Origin: UBA4615 sp044368415
GTDB lineage: Bacteria > Pseudomonadota > Gammaproteobacteria > Burkholderiales > Burkholderiaceae_E
DNA: 64,000 nt
Direction of reading: 5' to 3'
Assembly (NCBI GenBank): GCA_044368415.1
Contig: JBIPLJ010000007.1
Coordinates: forward strand, 41,767 to 105,766
Below the pieces are notes generated by a model, which was not told where the DNA came from, searched no databases, and was given only the letters and a program-made list of their open reading frames with translations. Shown here piece by piece: positions 24,573 through 33,887 of the stretch (position 1 is its first letter; each line of letters begins with the position of its first letter). The translations under genes were made by a program, and so were the position numbers.

Positions 24573-25901
24573 ATGATCCGACCGCGTTTCCGCGCGGCGA
24601 GCCTGCTGGGCTGTGCAGCCGGCCTGTCGCTCGCCGCCTTGTTTCCGTCGCCGGCGTTCGCCCAGGCCGGGCCACCGCCGCCTGCGGCCGCTCCGCCCGC
24701 TCCGATTTCGTTCCCGTCTGCCACGCCATCGATCGTCCCGCCGGCCTTCACGCTCGAGCGCTTGATCGAGATGGCGCGCACGCAGGGGCCTGCCTTCGCC
24801 GCCAGCCGTGCCCGCATCGTCGGCGCCGAGGCCGGGCTGCTGACTGCCGGCGCCCGCCCGAACCCCGAATTCGACCTGCAGGCCGGTCGCCAGTCCGCCT
24901 CGGGCGGGTCGGTACCGGGCGCGACCGGCGGCTTCGGCGTGCTCCAACCGATCGACCGGGCCTCGCTGCGCGAGGCGCGCCGCGGTGTCGCTGCCACCTT
25001 CATCGAAGGCGCGCGCGCCGAGGCCTCGGTGTTCGAACGCGACCGGTTCGCCGACCTGACGCTGCGCTATCTGGATGTGCTGCGCCTGCAGTCCGCCGCG
25101 CGCCTGGCCGAGGAGGACCTGTCGATCGCTGAGCAGATCCGCAGCCGCGTGCAGGTCCGTGTCGGCACCGGCGAGGCGCCGCGCTTCGAGCTGATCCGCG
25201 CCGATGCCGAGCGCCTGAATGCACAGCGCGCGGCGCAAGCGGCCGCCGCGCGCATCGACGTCGCCCGCGCCGAGCTGCGCCGACTGGTCGGCGCAACGCT
25301 GCCACCCGACTTCGCAGTCGTCGGCAGCATCGACGACGCGGTGTCCGCGCCGCCGCCGCTGGAGTCGCTGCGGACCTCGCTGCGCGCGCGTCACCCCGAG
25401 CTTGCCGCCGCGCGCGCCGCGGTGCGCAACGCCGAGGCACGGCTCGCGCTCGAGCGCGAGCGGGCGCGGCCGAGCTTCGCGGTGCGCGCCGGTGTCGAGC
25501 GCGTGCCCGAGGTGACCGATGCCCGGATCGGGCTGGTGGTGCAAGTGCCGATTTTCGACCGGCGCGAGGGCCCGATCGCCGAGGCCGCGGCCGATGCCGA
25601 GCGCAGCCGGCTCGAGCTCGCCGACCGAGAGCTGCAGCTCGGCCAGGCGCTGGAAGTCGCTTGGCAGCGCTATCGCATCGCGCTCGGCCAAGTCGCCGCC
25701 TACGAGTCGGGGCTGCTGCGCGAGGCCGAAGCCGCGCTGCGGGTCGCCGAGGCTGCCTATCGTTTCGGCGAGCGCGGAATCCTCGACTACCTCGATGCAC
25801 AACGTACGTTCCGGATGATCCGCAACGAACTCAACGCCACCCGATACGACCTGCGCGCAGCGCTCGTCGAGCTCGAGCGCCTGCGGGCCGAAAGCGAGTG
25901 A
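24573..25901 (+). CDS. Outer-membrane efflux protein (TolC family, CzcC-like)
   Basis: Outer-membrane channel of the tripartite RND metal pump, 442 aa. A signal peptide (about residues 1-30, ending PAFAQ) is followed by two helical repeats of the OEP fold: FTLERLIEMARTQGPAF opens the first, and SLRTSLRARHPELAAARAAV opens the second. The tail FGERGILDYLDAQRTF is typical of CzcC-like proteins. It overlaps the adaptor gene by one base (TGATG). ATG 24573 is the only sensible start before the signal peptide. Metal specificity cannot be read from this subunit. Confidence 0.9.
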   Translation: MIRPRFRAASLLGCAAGLSLAALFPSPAFAQAGPPPPAAAPPAPISFPSATPSIVPPAFTLERLIEMARTQGPAFAASRARIVGAEAGLLTAGARPNPEFDLQAGRQSASGGSVPGATGGFGVLQPIDRASLREARRGVAATFIEGARAEASVFERDRFADLTLRYLDVLRLQSAARLAEEDLSIAEQIRSRVQVRVGTGEAPRFELIRADAERLNAQRAAQAAAARIDVARAELRRLVGATLPPDFAVVGSIDDAVSAPPPLESLRTSLRARHPELAAARAAVRNAEARLALERERARPSFAVRAGVERVPEVTDARIGLVVQVPIFDRREGPIAEAAADAERSRLELADRELQLGQALEVAWQRYRIALGQVAAYESGLLREAEAALRVAEAAYRFGERGILDYLDAQRTFRMIRNELNATRYDLRAALVELERLRAESE

Positions 25902-27142
25902 TGACCATGACCGCCACGACCCGCCTCTCGTTCCTCTCTTCCCCGTTCCGTCCGGACCGCGCCTCGGCGCTCGCCCGGCAGGCCGTGCTGCTGGCGGGCG
26001 TGCTGCTCGCCAGCGCGCTCGCCGGTTGCGGCGACAAGCCCGCCGAGCAGGCGAGCGCCGCGGCGGCGGCCGCCAAGGCCGCGGCCCCGCCCGCCGATCC
26101 CAACCTTGTCGTGGCGCCGAAGGCGCTGGCCGATCGCCTCGAGGTGCAACGCGTCGAGCGGCGTCCGATCAGCGAGCCGCTGTCGGTCGTCGGGCGCATC
26201 GACTTCGACGAGCAGTCGGTCGCGCGGATCGGTGCCAGCGTCACCGGGCGCATCACCGAACTGGCCGGCGCGCTCGGGCAGACGGTGCGGGCGGGGCAGG
26301 TGCTCGCGCAGTTGCACAGCACAGAGCTGGGCGGCGCCCAGCTCGCCTACCTGAAGGCCAACGCGCAGCAGGATCTGGCGAACAAGGCGGTCGAACGCGC
26401 CCGGCTGCTGCTCGCCGCCGATGTGATCGGGTCCGCCGAGCTGCAGCGCCGCGAGAACGAGCTGCAGGTCGCGGTCGTCGAGCGGCGCGCGGCCGCCGAC
26501 CAGCTTCGCGTGATGGGGATGAAGCCGGACGCAATCGCGCAGACGATCCGCACCGGTAGCATCACCTCGACCTCCTCGGTGGTGAGCACCGTCAACGGCG
26601 TGATCGTCGAGCGCAAGGTCAACAAGGGCCAGGTGGTGCAGCCCGCCGACTCGCTGTTTGTCGTCGCCGACCTCTCGCGGGTATGGGTGATCGCCCAGGT
26701 GCCCGAGTCGGAGATCGGGCGGGTGCGTCCGGGGCAGGCGGTGACCGTGGAGGTGACCAGCCAGCCCGAGCCGCTGCGCGGTCGCGTCGCCTGGGTCGCC
26801 GACACGGTGAACCCGGAGACGCGGACAGTCACCGTGCGTACCGAGGTCGACAATGCGAACCGAACCCTCAAGCCCGCGATGCTCGCCAACGTGAGCATCG
26901 AGCCGGCGGCGGTCGAGCGACTCGTCGTGCCCGCCGCGGCGGTGATCCGCGAGAACAACCTCGACCACGTCTTCGTGCGGATGGCCGATGGACGTTTCCG
27001 CCTGACGCGCGTCACACTCGCCGACGAGACCGGCGGCCTGCGTATCGTTGAGTCCGGCCTGAAGGGCGGCGAGGAGATCGTCGCCGAGGGCGGCTTCCAC
27101 TTGAACAACGAGCGCAAGCGCGCCGAGCTGGAGGGATCGTGA
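25901..27142 (+). CDS. RND efflux periplasmic adaptor (CzcB-like lipoprotein)
   Basis: Membrane fusion protein, 413 aa, linking the RND pump to the outer-membrane channel. A hydrophobic leader ends in a lipobox (SALAGCGDK), so it is probably lipid-anchored. Then come the barrel-sandwich halves (ASVTGRITELAGALGQTVRA and VNGVIVERKVNKGQVVQ) flanking a helical hairpin, and the beta-barrel region QPEPLRGRVAWVAD. A His-rich N-terminal metal motif, present in some CzcB proteins, is absent. Start and stop overlap both neighbours, so translation of the three pump genes is coupled. Confidence 0.92.
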   Translation: MTMTATTRLSFLSSPFRPDRASALARQAVLLAGVLLASALAGCGDKPAEQASAAAAAAKAAAPPADPNLVVAPKALADRLEVQRVERRPISEPLSVVGRIDFDEQSVARIGASVTGRITELAGALGQTVRAGQVLAQLHSTELGGAQLAYLKANAQQDLANKAVERARLLLAADVIGSAELQRRENELQVAVVERRAAADQLRVMGMKPDAIAQTIRTGSITSTSSVVSTVNGVIVERKVNKGQVVQPADSLFVVADLSRVWVIAQVPESEIGRVRPGQAVTVEVTSQPEPLRGRVAWVADTVNPETRTVTVRTEVDNANRTLKPAMLANVSIEPAAVERLVVPAAAVIRENNLDHVFVRMADGRFRLTRVTLADETGGLRIVESGLKGGEEIVAEGGFHLNNERKRAELEGS

Positions 27143-30100
27143 TCGAGTCCCTCGTCCGTGGCGCGCTCGCGCAGCGCCTGATCGTTGTTGTCCTCTCGGT
27201 CGTCTTCCTTGCCTTCGGGCTGGACGCCGCGCGCAAGCTCTCGCTCGACGCCTTCCCCGACGTCACCAATGTCCAGGTGCAGATCGCCACCGAGGCGCCC
27301 GGTCGCTCGCCGGAGGAGGTCGAGCGCTTTGCCACCGTGCCGATCGAGATTGGCATGACCGGCCTGCCCGGCCTGGTGGAGCTGCGCTCGCTCAACCGCG
27401 CCGGCCTGTCGCTGATCACGCTGGTCTTCACCGAGCAGACCGACGTGTTCTTCGCGCGGCAGCTGGTGATGGAGCGGCTGCTCGAGATCACGCCCCGCCT
27501 GCCGCAAGGCATCGTGCCGGTGCTCGGTCCCGTCTCGACCGGTCTCGGCGAGGTCTACCAGTACACGCTCGAGCGCCCCGACGACGGCGACCGCGAGCTG
27601 AGCGTCGAGGCGCTGACCGAGCGGCGCACCGTGCAGGACTGGGTGCTGCGGCCGTTGCTGCGCTCGATTCCGGGGGTGGCCGAGATCAACTCGCAGGGCG
27701 GCTACGAGAAGCAGTATCAGGTGCTCGTCTCACCCGAGAAGCTGCGCTACTACGGCATCACGATCCAGCAGGTCTTCCAGGCACTGGCGAGCAACAACGC
27801 CAACTCGGGCGGCGGCGTGCTGCCGCGTTTCGCTGAGCAGTACCTGATCCGTGGCATCGGCCTGGTGCAAGACGTCGGCGACATCGAGAGCATCGTGCTG
27901 CGCGAGTTCCAGGGCACGCCGGTCTTCATCCGCGACGTTGCCGAGGTTCAGGTGGGCACCGCGGTGCGGGTCGGCTCGGTCATCAAGAACGGCGTGACCG
28001 AGTCGGTCGGCGGCGTGGTGATGATGATCCGCTCGGGCAACGCAAAGGAGGTGGTCGCCCGCATCAAGGAACGCGTCGAGGAGATCAACACCAAAGGCAT
28101 GCTGCCCGCCGGCCTGAAGGTCGTGCCGTACTACGACCGGTCCGAGCTCGTCGATTCCGCGCTCGCCACCGTCGTCAAGGTGCTGATCGAGGGCGTCGCT
28201 CTGGTGGTGGTCGTGCTGCTGCTGTTCCTCGGCGACATCCGCTCCTCGTTGGTGGTGGTTGCCACCTTGGTGCTCACGCCGCTGACGACCTTCCTCGTGA
28301 TGAATCAGATCGGGCTATCCGCCAACCTGATGTCGCTGGGCGGCCTCGCGATCGCGATCGGCCTGATGGTCGACGGCTCGGTGGTGGTGGTGGAGAACGC
28401 GTTCGCGCACCTGGCCCGCAGGGCGGGTTCGGGCGAGTCGCGGATCCGGATCATCTTCGATGCGGTGAAGGAGGTGGCCACGCCGGTGATCTTCGGCGTG
28501 GGCGTGATCATCCTCGTGTTCCTGCCGCTGATGACGCTGACGGGGATGGAAGGCAAGATGTTCGCCCCCCTGGCGTTCACGATCGCGATCGCGCTGGCCA
28601 TCTCGCTGGTGCTGTCGCTGACGCTGACGCCGGTGCTGTCCTCGTACCTGCTGAAGGTCAAGCCGCCCAAGGCTCCGAAGGGCGCCGCCGCGCTCGCGGG
28701 TGCCCGCGCCGAGCCGTCGGCCGACGCCGACGGTCACGGCGCGGCGCACGACGAGGAGGCCCACGACACCTGGCTGATCCGCGTCCTCAAGAAGCCGTAC
28801 CTCGCGCTGCTGCGGCGTGCGGTGGCCAACGCGCGGACGACGATCCTGGCCTCGGTGGTGGCGCTCGCCGCCTCGCTGTCGCTGCTGCCGCTGCTGGGCA
28901 CTGCCTTCATCCCCGAGATGAAGGAGGGCTCGCTGGTGCCCGGCATCAACCGGGTGCCGAACATCTCGCTGGAGGAGTCGATCCGGATGGAGATGGAGGC
29001 GATGCGCCTGGTGATGACCGTCCCCGGTGTGAAGTCGGCGGTCTCCGGGCTCGGTCGCGGCGAATCGCCGGCCGATCCGCAGGCGCAGAACGAGTCGACG
29101 CCGATCGTCTCGCTCGCGCCTCGCGACACCTGGCCGGCGGGCTGGACGCAGGACACCATCGCCGACGAGATGAGGAAGAAGCTCGCGGTGCTGCCCGGTG
29201 TACAGATCGTGATGGCGCAGCCCATCTCCGACCGGGTCGACGAGATGGTGACCGGGGTGCGCGCGGACATCGCGGTGAAGATCTTCGGCGACGATCTGCA
29301 GACCCTCAAGGCGACCGCCGACGAGATCGCGCGGGTGGCCGGTGCGATCCGCGGGGCCACGGACCTGCGGGTCGAGCGGATCACCGGGCAGCAGTATCTG
29401 CAGATCTCGATCGACCGCCAGGCGATCGCGCGGGCGGGTCTGAACGTCAGCGACCTGCACGATGTGATCGAGATGGCGATCGGCGGCAAGGTCGCCACCG
29501 AGATCTACGAGGGCGAGCGCCGATTCTCGGCGGCGGTCCGCCTGCCGGAGGCCTATCGCGACGACATCGAGGCGATCCGCACGCTGTCGGTCACCGGCCG
29601 CAACGGCGCGCAGATCCCGCTCGCCCGGCTGGCGAAGATCGAGGTCGCCGACGGCCCGGCGCAGATCAGCCGCGAGCTCGGCAAGCGCCGCGTGGTGGTC
29701 GGCATCAATGTCGCCGACCGCGACCTCGGCGGCTTCGTGGCCGAGCTGCAGGCAGCGATTGCGCGCGAGGTGAAGCTGCCCGAGGGCTATCGGCTGGAGT
29801 GGGGCGGGCAGTTCCAGAACATGGAGCGCGCGCTCGGCCACCTGTCGGTGATCATCCCGATCACCGTGGCGGCGATCTTCTTCCTGCTGTTCCTGCTGTT
29901 CCGCTCGGTGAAGACCGCGACGCTGATCATCCTGGTGCTGCCGTTCGCCTCGCTCGGCGGCATCGTCGCGATGTTCATCAGCGGCGAGTACCTGTCGGTG
30001 CCGGCCTCGGTCGGCTTCATCGCACTCTGGGGCATCGCGGTGCTCAACGGTGTGGTGCTGGTCAGCTACATCCGGGACCTGCGGGCGCGCGGCATGTCGG

Positions 30101-30336
30101 TCGCCGAGGCGGTCATCGAGGGCGCGAAGCTGCGCTTCCGGCCGGTGATGATGACCGCGACCGTGGCCGCGCTCGCGCTGATTCCGTTCCTGTTCGCCAC
30201 CGGGCCGGGCTCGGAGGTGCAGCGCCCGCTGGCGATCGTGGTGATCGGCGGGCTGATCAGCTGCACGCTGCTCACGCTCGTGGTGCTGCCGGCGATCTAC
30301 CGCTGGTTCGACGACGTGCGCATCGAGGAGGCATGA
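27139..30336 (+). CDS. Heavy-metal efflux RND permease (CzcA family)
   Basis: Inner-membrane proton/cation antiporter, 1065 aa, that drives metal export through the CzcCB-like partners. Family marks: LDAFPDVTNVQVQI near the N-terminus, the TM4 signature AIGLMVDGSVVVVEN with the conserved Asp and Glu, and a second repeat with LLFLLFRSVKTATLIIL and PASVGFIALWGIAVLNGVV. A His/Asp/Glu-rich segment at about residues 525-550 (ADADGHGAAHDEEAHD) lies on the linker between the two halves and could bind metal; this is inference. GTG 27139 overlaps the adaptor stop. Which metal (Zn/Co/Cd, Ni or Cu/Ag) is not decided here. Confidence 0.94.
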   Translation: MIESLVRGALAQRLIVVVLSVVFLAFGLDAARKLSLDAFPDVTNVQVQIATEAPGRSPEEVERFATVPIEIGMTGLPGLVELRSLNRAGLSLITLVFTEQTDVFFARQLVMERLLEITPRLPQGIVPVLGPVSTGLGEVYQYTLERPDDGDRELSVEALTERRTVQDWVLRPLLRSIPGVAEINSQGGYEKQYQVLVSPEKLRYYGITIQQVFQALASNNANSGGGVLPRFAEQYLIRGIGLVQDVGDIESIVLREFQGTPVFIRDVAEVQVGTAVRVGSVIKNGVTESVGGVVMMIRSGNAKEVVARIKERVEEINTKGMLPAGLKVVPYYDRSELVDSALATVVKVLIEGVALVVVVLLLFLGDIRSSLVVVATLVLTPLTTFLVMNQIGLSANLMSLGGLAIAIGLMVDGSVVVVENAFAHLARRAGSGESRIRIIFDAVKEVATPVIFGVGVIILVFLPLMTLTGMEGKMFAPLAFTIAIALAISLVLSLTLTPVLSSYLLKVKPPKAPKGAAALAGARAEPSADADGHGAAHDEEAHDTWLIRVLKKPYLALLRRAVANARTTILASVVALAASLSLLPLLGTAFIPEMKEGSLVPGINRVPNISLEESIRMEMEAMRLVMTVPGVKSAVSGLGRGESPADPQAQNESTPIVSLAPRDTWPAGWTQDTIADEMRKKLAVLPGVQIVMAQPISDRVDEMVTGVRADIAVKIFGDDLQTLKATADEIARVAGAIRGATDLRVERITGQQYLQISIDRQAIARAGLNVSDLHDVIEMAIGGKVATEIYEGERRFSAAVRLPEAYRDDIEAIRTLSVTGRNGAQIPLARLAKIEVADGPAQISRELGKRRVVVGINVADRDLGGFVAELQAAIAREVKLPEGYRLEWGGQFQNMERALGHLSVIIPITVAAIFFLLFLLFRSVKTATLIILVLPFASLGGIVAMFISGEYLSVPASVGFIALWGIAVLNGVVLVSYIRDLRARGMSVAEAVIEGAKLRFRPVMMTATVAALALIPFLFATGPGSEVQRPLAIVVIGGLISCTLLTLVVLPAIYRWFDDVRIEEA

Positions 30337-30379
30337 CCATGATGACCATGACCGACGGATGGCTCGGGGAGGGCGTGCG

Positions 30380-30706
30380 ATGAAGGAGATCAAGGCGGTG
30401 ATCGGGACCCGGGCGCTGGCGTCGCTGCACGCCTCGCTACGCGCGATCCCGGGGTTTCCGGGCATGACCGTGTCGAAGGCCGAGCGTTACGGGCGCGCGG
30501 TCGGATCGGACGGCCTGAGGCACACGATCCGCGAGGAGCTGACCGATCACGTCGCGCGCTTCCGGATCGAGATGGTGGTGCCCGACGAGGCGGCCGGCGC
30601 GCTCTACGACGCGGTGGTCGCCTGCCTGTCGAGCGGCGCGCCGGGCGACGGCATGGTGTGGATCACCGAGGTCGAGCGCGCGTCCTTCGTGCACAAGACC
30701 CGCTAG
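30380..30706 (+). CDS. PII-like protein linked to the metal-efflux operon
   Basis: 108 aa with a PII-type ferredoxin-like fold: MKEIKAVIGTRALASLHASL, VSKAERYGRAVGS, then FRIEMVVPDEAAGALYDAVV and GDGMVWITEVERA, which align with the same blocks of GlnB in this window. The T-loop is shortened and has no Tyr at the uridylylation position, and the C-terminus is cut short, so it is not a nitrogen PII. PII-like genes occur next to Czc-type pumps in other proteobacteria, where a sensor or modulator role is suspected. ATG 30380 has a purine-rich site (GGGGAGGG) ahead; it is 43 bp after czcA. It ends convergent with the VWA gene. Confidence 0.8.
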   Translation: MKEIKAVIGTRALASLHASLRAIPGFPGMTVSKAERYGRAVGSDGLRHTIREELTDHVARFRIEMVVPDEAAGALYDAVVACLSSGAPGDGMVWITEVERASFVHKTR

Positions 30707-30763
30707 CCAGCCGGAACGGGGATCTGCCGAGGGCCGATCCCTGTCCTGTCCTCGCCCGGCGCC

Positions 30764-31831
30764 TCAGAGCACCCGGCCGTACCAGGCGACCGACAGGCCG
30801 GCGCCGAGCAGCGCCAGCAGCGCGGCGCCGGCGGCGAAGAACGCGCCGATCTCAAGCTCTTTTTTCTCCATCACAAAGCGGCTGCTCATCGACTGGTAGA
30901 TCCGCTTGAGCTCGGCGGCGCTGTCGGCGAGAAAGTACTCGCCGCGGGTGAGGTCGGCGACGGTCTTCAGGCCCGCCTCGTCGAGAGACACCCGCATCGA
31001 CCAGCCGTCGGTGCGCAGCACCTCGCCCTTGGCCGTGCCGATGCCCACCGTGTAGACCCGCACGCCGCGCTCGGCCGCGAGGCGCGCTGCGGCCACCGGA
31101 TCGGGGCCGGTGGTCGACTGGCCGTCAGACAGCAGCACGATTACCGCCGACCCGAACGAGCCGGCGGGCACCGGCTCGAGGGGCTTGTCCTGCGCCGCGC
31201 CCGGGCCCCCGCCGGCGCCGGGGCGCGCCGCATCGCGGCGCTGCTCGCGATTGCCCTCGGCACCGGCCTCGCGGCGTCCGACCATCCGCAGGTCGATGCC
31301 CGCCCCGGGGAAGATCGTGGCCAGCGAGACCACGATCGCGCTGCCGATGGCGGTGCCGCGCTGCGGTTGGAGCCGCTCGATCGCCTGCGCGACGTCTTCG
31401 CGGATCTCGGTCGGTGGCTGCACCAGGGAGGCGGTGCCGGCGAAGCTCACGATGCCGATCCGGGTGCTGCGCGGCTGGGCCTCGATGAAGGCACGGGCGG
31501 CGAGCTGCGAGGCGGCCAGCCGCGTCGGCTTGACGTCGGTGGCGCGCATGCTGCCGGAGACGTCGATCGCGAGGATCACCGTCTCGTGCTGCGCGGGTAG
31601 CGTGACCACCGCGGCGGGACGACCCACCGACAGCAGCAGCAGCGTGATCGCCAGCAGCAAGAGCGCGGGCGGCAGGTGCCGCCAGGCACCCCGCCCGGGC
31701 CCGGCCGACAGCGACAGCCCGCCGAACGTCGCGCGTGCCGCGCCCCGCCGCCGTGTCCAGGCGATGTAGGCGGCGGCCAGCAGCGGCACTGCGACCAGCG
31801 TCCAGAGCATCTGCGGCCAGGCGAAGGTCAT
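30764..31831 (-). CDS. VWA-domain membrane protein (BatA-like)
   Basis: 355-aa membrane protein with transmembrane segments near residues 5-20 and 55-72 and at the C-terminus (about 333-352), and a von Willebrand A domain between. The MIDAS motif reads AIDVSGSM, with IGTAIGS-like Thr and LLSDGQSTTG completing the metal site. It includes an Arg/Gly-rich insertion of about 45 residues in the VWA domain (near residues 188-225) that most relatives lack. The gene is the third of MoxR-DUF58-VWA, overlapping DUF58 by 4 bp. Such sets are seen as chaperone-like or envelope-stress systems; their substrates are not known. Confidence 0.88.
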   Translation of the reverse strand: MTFAWPQMLWTLVAVPLLAAAYIAWTRRRGAARATFGGLSLSAGPGRGAWRHLPPALLLLAITLLLLSVGRPAAVVTLPAQHETVILAIDVSGSMRATDVKPTRLAASQLAARAFIEAQPRSTRIGIVSFAGTASLVQPPTEIREDVAQAIERLQPQRGTAIGSAIVVSLATIFPGAGIDLRMVGRREAGAEGNREQRRDAARPGAGGGPGAAQDKPLEPVPAGSFGSAVIVLLSDGQSTTGPDPVAAARLAAERGVRVYTVGIGTAKGEVLRTDGWSMRVSLDEAGLKTVADLTRGEYFLADSAAELKRIYQSMSSRFVMEKKELEIGAFFAAGAALLALLGAGLSVAWYGRVL

Positions 31832-32778
31832 CGCGGCCTGCCTGTGGCCGACAGGTGCGCGGGCAGGGCTCCGCCCGACAGCCTGCTGCGCTGCTTGCGC
31901 AGGTCCGCGAAGCGCATGATCGCCCCGGCCAGCGGGTCGGCGGTGGACACCTCGAGCGTGTCGACCCCGACCTGCGCGAACGAGCGGCGCAGCGAGGCCT
32001 CGCGCCGTGCGGCGGCCTCGGCGAAGCGCCGCCGGAACGCGCGGTCGTGGGTGTCGACGAAGAGCTGTTCGCCGGTTTCGGCATCCTGCATCGTCACAAG
32101 GCCCAGGTCCGGGAGCGTCGACTCGAGCGGGTCGTGGACGCGGATCGCGACCACCTCGTGGCGCTGCGCCAGGCGTGCGAGCGGGCGCTCCCAACCGGGC
32201 TCGCTGATGAAGTCGGAGACCACAAAGACGAGTGAGCGGCGCTTGACCGCCTCGGCCGCTGCCCCCAGCAGCGTGCCGAGCTCGGTGCCGCGGGCCGCGA
32301 GCGGCACGCCCTCGGGCCGCTGCTCGATCCGCGACAGGATGTGCAGCAGGTGGCGGCGGCCGGTGCGCGCCGGGATCACTGTGTCGACGCGGTCGCCGTA
32401 GACCATCGCGCCGACGGCATTGCCGTGACGGGTCAGCAGGCGCGCCACCACGCCGACGAAGTCGGTCGCGACCATTCGCTTGGTGCGCTCGCCCGAACCG
32501 AAGCCGACCGACCCGCTCAGGTCGACCAGGAACCAAGCGGACACCTCCCGGTCCTCGTGGTATTCGCGCACGTAGGGCGTCTGCAGTCGCGCGGTGACGT
32601 TCCAATCGATGCGCCGGACGTCGTCGTGGAACTGGTACTCGCGCAGGTCCGCGAGGTCCAGCCCGAAGCCGCGGAACAGCGTCCGGTAGTCGCCGTGCAG
32701 CTGGCCGTCGAGCCGACGGATGACCGTCCACTCGAGGCGGCGCAGCAGCCCCTCAGGGTCGCGGGTCGATGTCGACAT
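31828..32778 (-). CDS. DUF58 domain protein
   Basis: 316 aa. DUF58 proteins carry a degenerate VWA fold and accompany MoxR ATPases. The family segment is clear: HGDYRTLFRGFGLDLADLREYQ, then DDVRRIDWNVTARL and VREYHEDREVSAWFLVDLSG (read across about residues 28-90). The VWA-like Asp-x-Ser-x-Ser is DLSGSVGF. No membrane segment is seen, unlike some DUF58 proteins. The start at 32778 overlaps the MoxR gene by 26 bp; the stop overlaps the VWA start. A cytoplasmic partner of the ATPase is the simplest reading. Confidence 0.88.
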   Translation of the reverse strand: MSTSTRDPEGLLRRLEWTVIRRLDGQLHGDYRTLFRGFGLDLADLREYQFHDDVRRIDWNVTARLQTPYVREYHEDREVSAWFLVDLSGSVGFGSGERTKRMVATDFVGVVARLLTRHGNAVGAMVYGDRVDTVIPARTGRRHLLHILSRIEQRPEGVPLAARGTELGTLLGAAAEAVKRRSLVFVVSDFISEPGWERPLARLAQRHEVVAIRVHDPLESTLPDLGLVTMQDAETGEQLFVDTHDRAFRRRFAEAAARREASLRRSFAQVGVDTLEVSTADPLAGAIMRFADLRKQRSRLSGGALPAHLSATGRPR

Positions 32779-33769
32779 GGGTCTGCAGCGGACGGGCCGG
32801 CTGGGGCACGGCCTGCATGATGCGCTGGACGATCCGGTCGGCCGACAGCCCCTCGGCCAGCGCCTCGTACGACAGCACCAGCCGGTGGCGCAGCACGTCG
32901 GGGGCGATGTCGGCGACATCCTCGGGCAGCGCGTAGCGGCGCCCGCGCAGGAAGGCGAGCGCGCGCGCGCCCTCGACCAGCGAGATCGACGCCCGCGGAC
33001 TCGCGCCGTAGGTGAGGAACTTGCCGAGATCGCCGAGTCCGTGGCGGGCCGGGTCGCGCGTGGCAGACACCAGCTTGACCGCGTAGTGCATCAGTGACGG
33101 ATCGACGTAGCCGCGCCGGCATTCGCGCTGCAGCACGCTCAGCTGCTCGGTACTTGCCACCGAGGACACCGATACCGGCGCGCCGGTGACGCGCTCCACG
33201 ATCACGAACTCCTCGTCCTCGCTCGGGTAGCCGACCAGCACCTTCATCATGAACCGGTCGACCTGCGCCTCGGGCAGCGGGTAGGTGCCCTCGGTCTCGA
33301 TCGGGTTCTGCGTCGCCATGACGAGGAACGGGTCCGGCACCCGGTGGGTCTCGCCGGCGATCGTCACCTGCCGCTCCTGCATAACTTCGAGCAGCGCGCT
33401 CTGGACCTTGGCCGGTGCGCGGTTGATCTCGTCGGCGAGCAGCAGGTTGGTGAAGACCGGTCCGAGCGAGGTGCTGAACTCGCCGGTCTTCTGGCTGTAG
33501 ATGCGCGTGCCGACCAGGTCCGAGGGCACCAGGTCGGGCGTGAACTGGATGCGCTTGAACTGGCCGCGGATCGTGGTGGCCAGCGTCTTGACAGTCAGCG
33601 TCTTGGCGAGTCCCGGCACGCCCTCGACCAGCAGGTGGCCCTGGGCGAGGATCGCCACCAGCACCCGCTCGAGAAAGTGGTCCTGGCCGACGACGACCTT
33701 CTTCACCTCGAAGAGGATGCGCTCCATGAGCGCGGAGACCTCGTTGCCGGTGGTCGGGGTGTCGTTCAT
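32753..33769 (-). CDS. MoxR-family AAA+ ATPase
   Basis: 338-aa AAA+ ATPase, probably a chaperone that helps mature partner proteins together with the VWA proteins downstream. Walker A is GVPGLAKT, Walker B is NLLLADEINRAPAK, sensor 1 is FLVMATQNPIETEGTYPLPE and the arginine-finger/Sensor 2 part includes GASPRASISLVEGARA. It is first in the MoxR-DUF58-VWA operon, and 118 bp separate it from the protease gene upstream, which may hold a promoter. The start ATG at 33769 gives the usual short N-terminus. Confidence 0.94.
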   Translation of the reverse strand: MNDTPTTGNEVSALMERILFEVKKVVVGQDHFLERVLVAILAQGHLLVEGVPGLAKTLTVKTLATTIRGQFKRIQFTPDLVPSDLVGTRIYSQKTGEFSTSLGPVFTNLLLADEINRAPAKVQSALLEVMQERQVTIAGETHRVPDPFLVMATQNPIETEGTYPLPEAQVDRFMMKVLVGYPSEDEEFVIVERVTGAPVSVSSVASTEQLSVLQRECRRGYVDPSLMHYAVKLVSATRDPARHGLGDLGKFLTYGASPRASISLVEGARALAFLRGRRYALPEDVADIAPDVLRHRLVLSYEALAEGLSADRIVQRIMQAVPQPARPLQTHVDIDPRP

Positions 33770-33887
33770 GGGCGGGGTCTCGAGGAGGCGGGGTCGGACG
33801 GAAGGTGAAGGCGGGCGGGGTGCTGCGGGCGGCGGTTCGGCACGGCGACGGGTCGGCTGGGCGGCGGTTCGACGGTGCGGCGGGCGC

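Noticed and set aside
28315..30465. Minus-strand His/Arg/Asp-rich frame opposite the RND permease
   Set aside because: Looks like a metal-binding protein only because it is antisense to GC-rich membrane protein codons.
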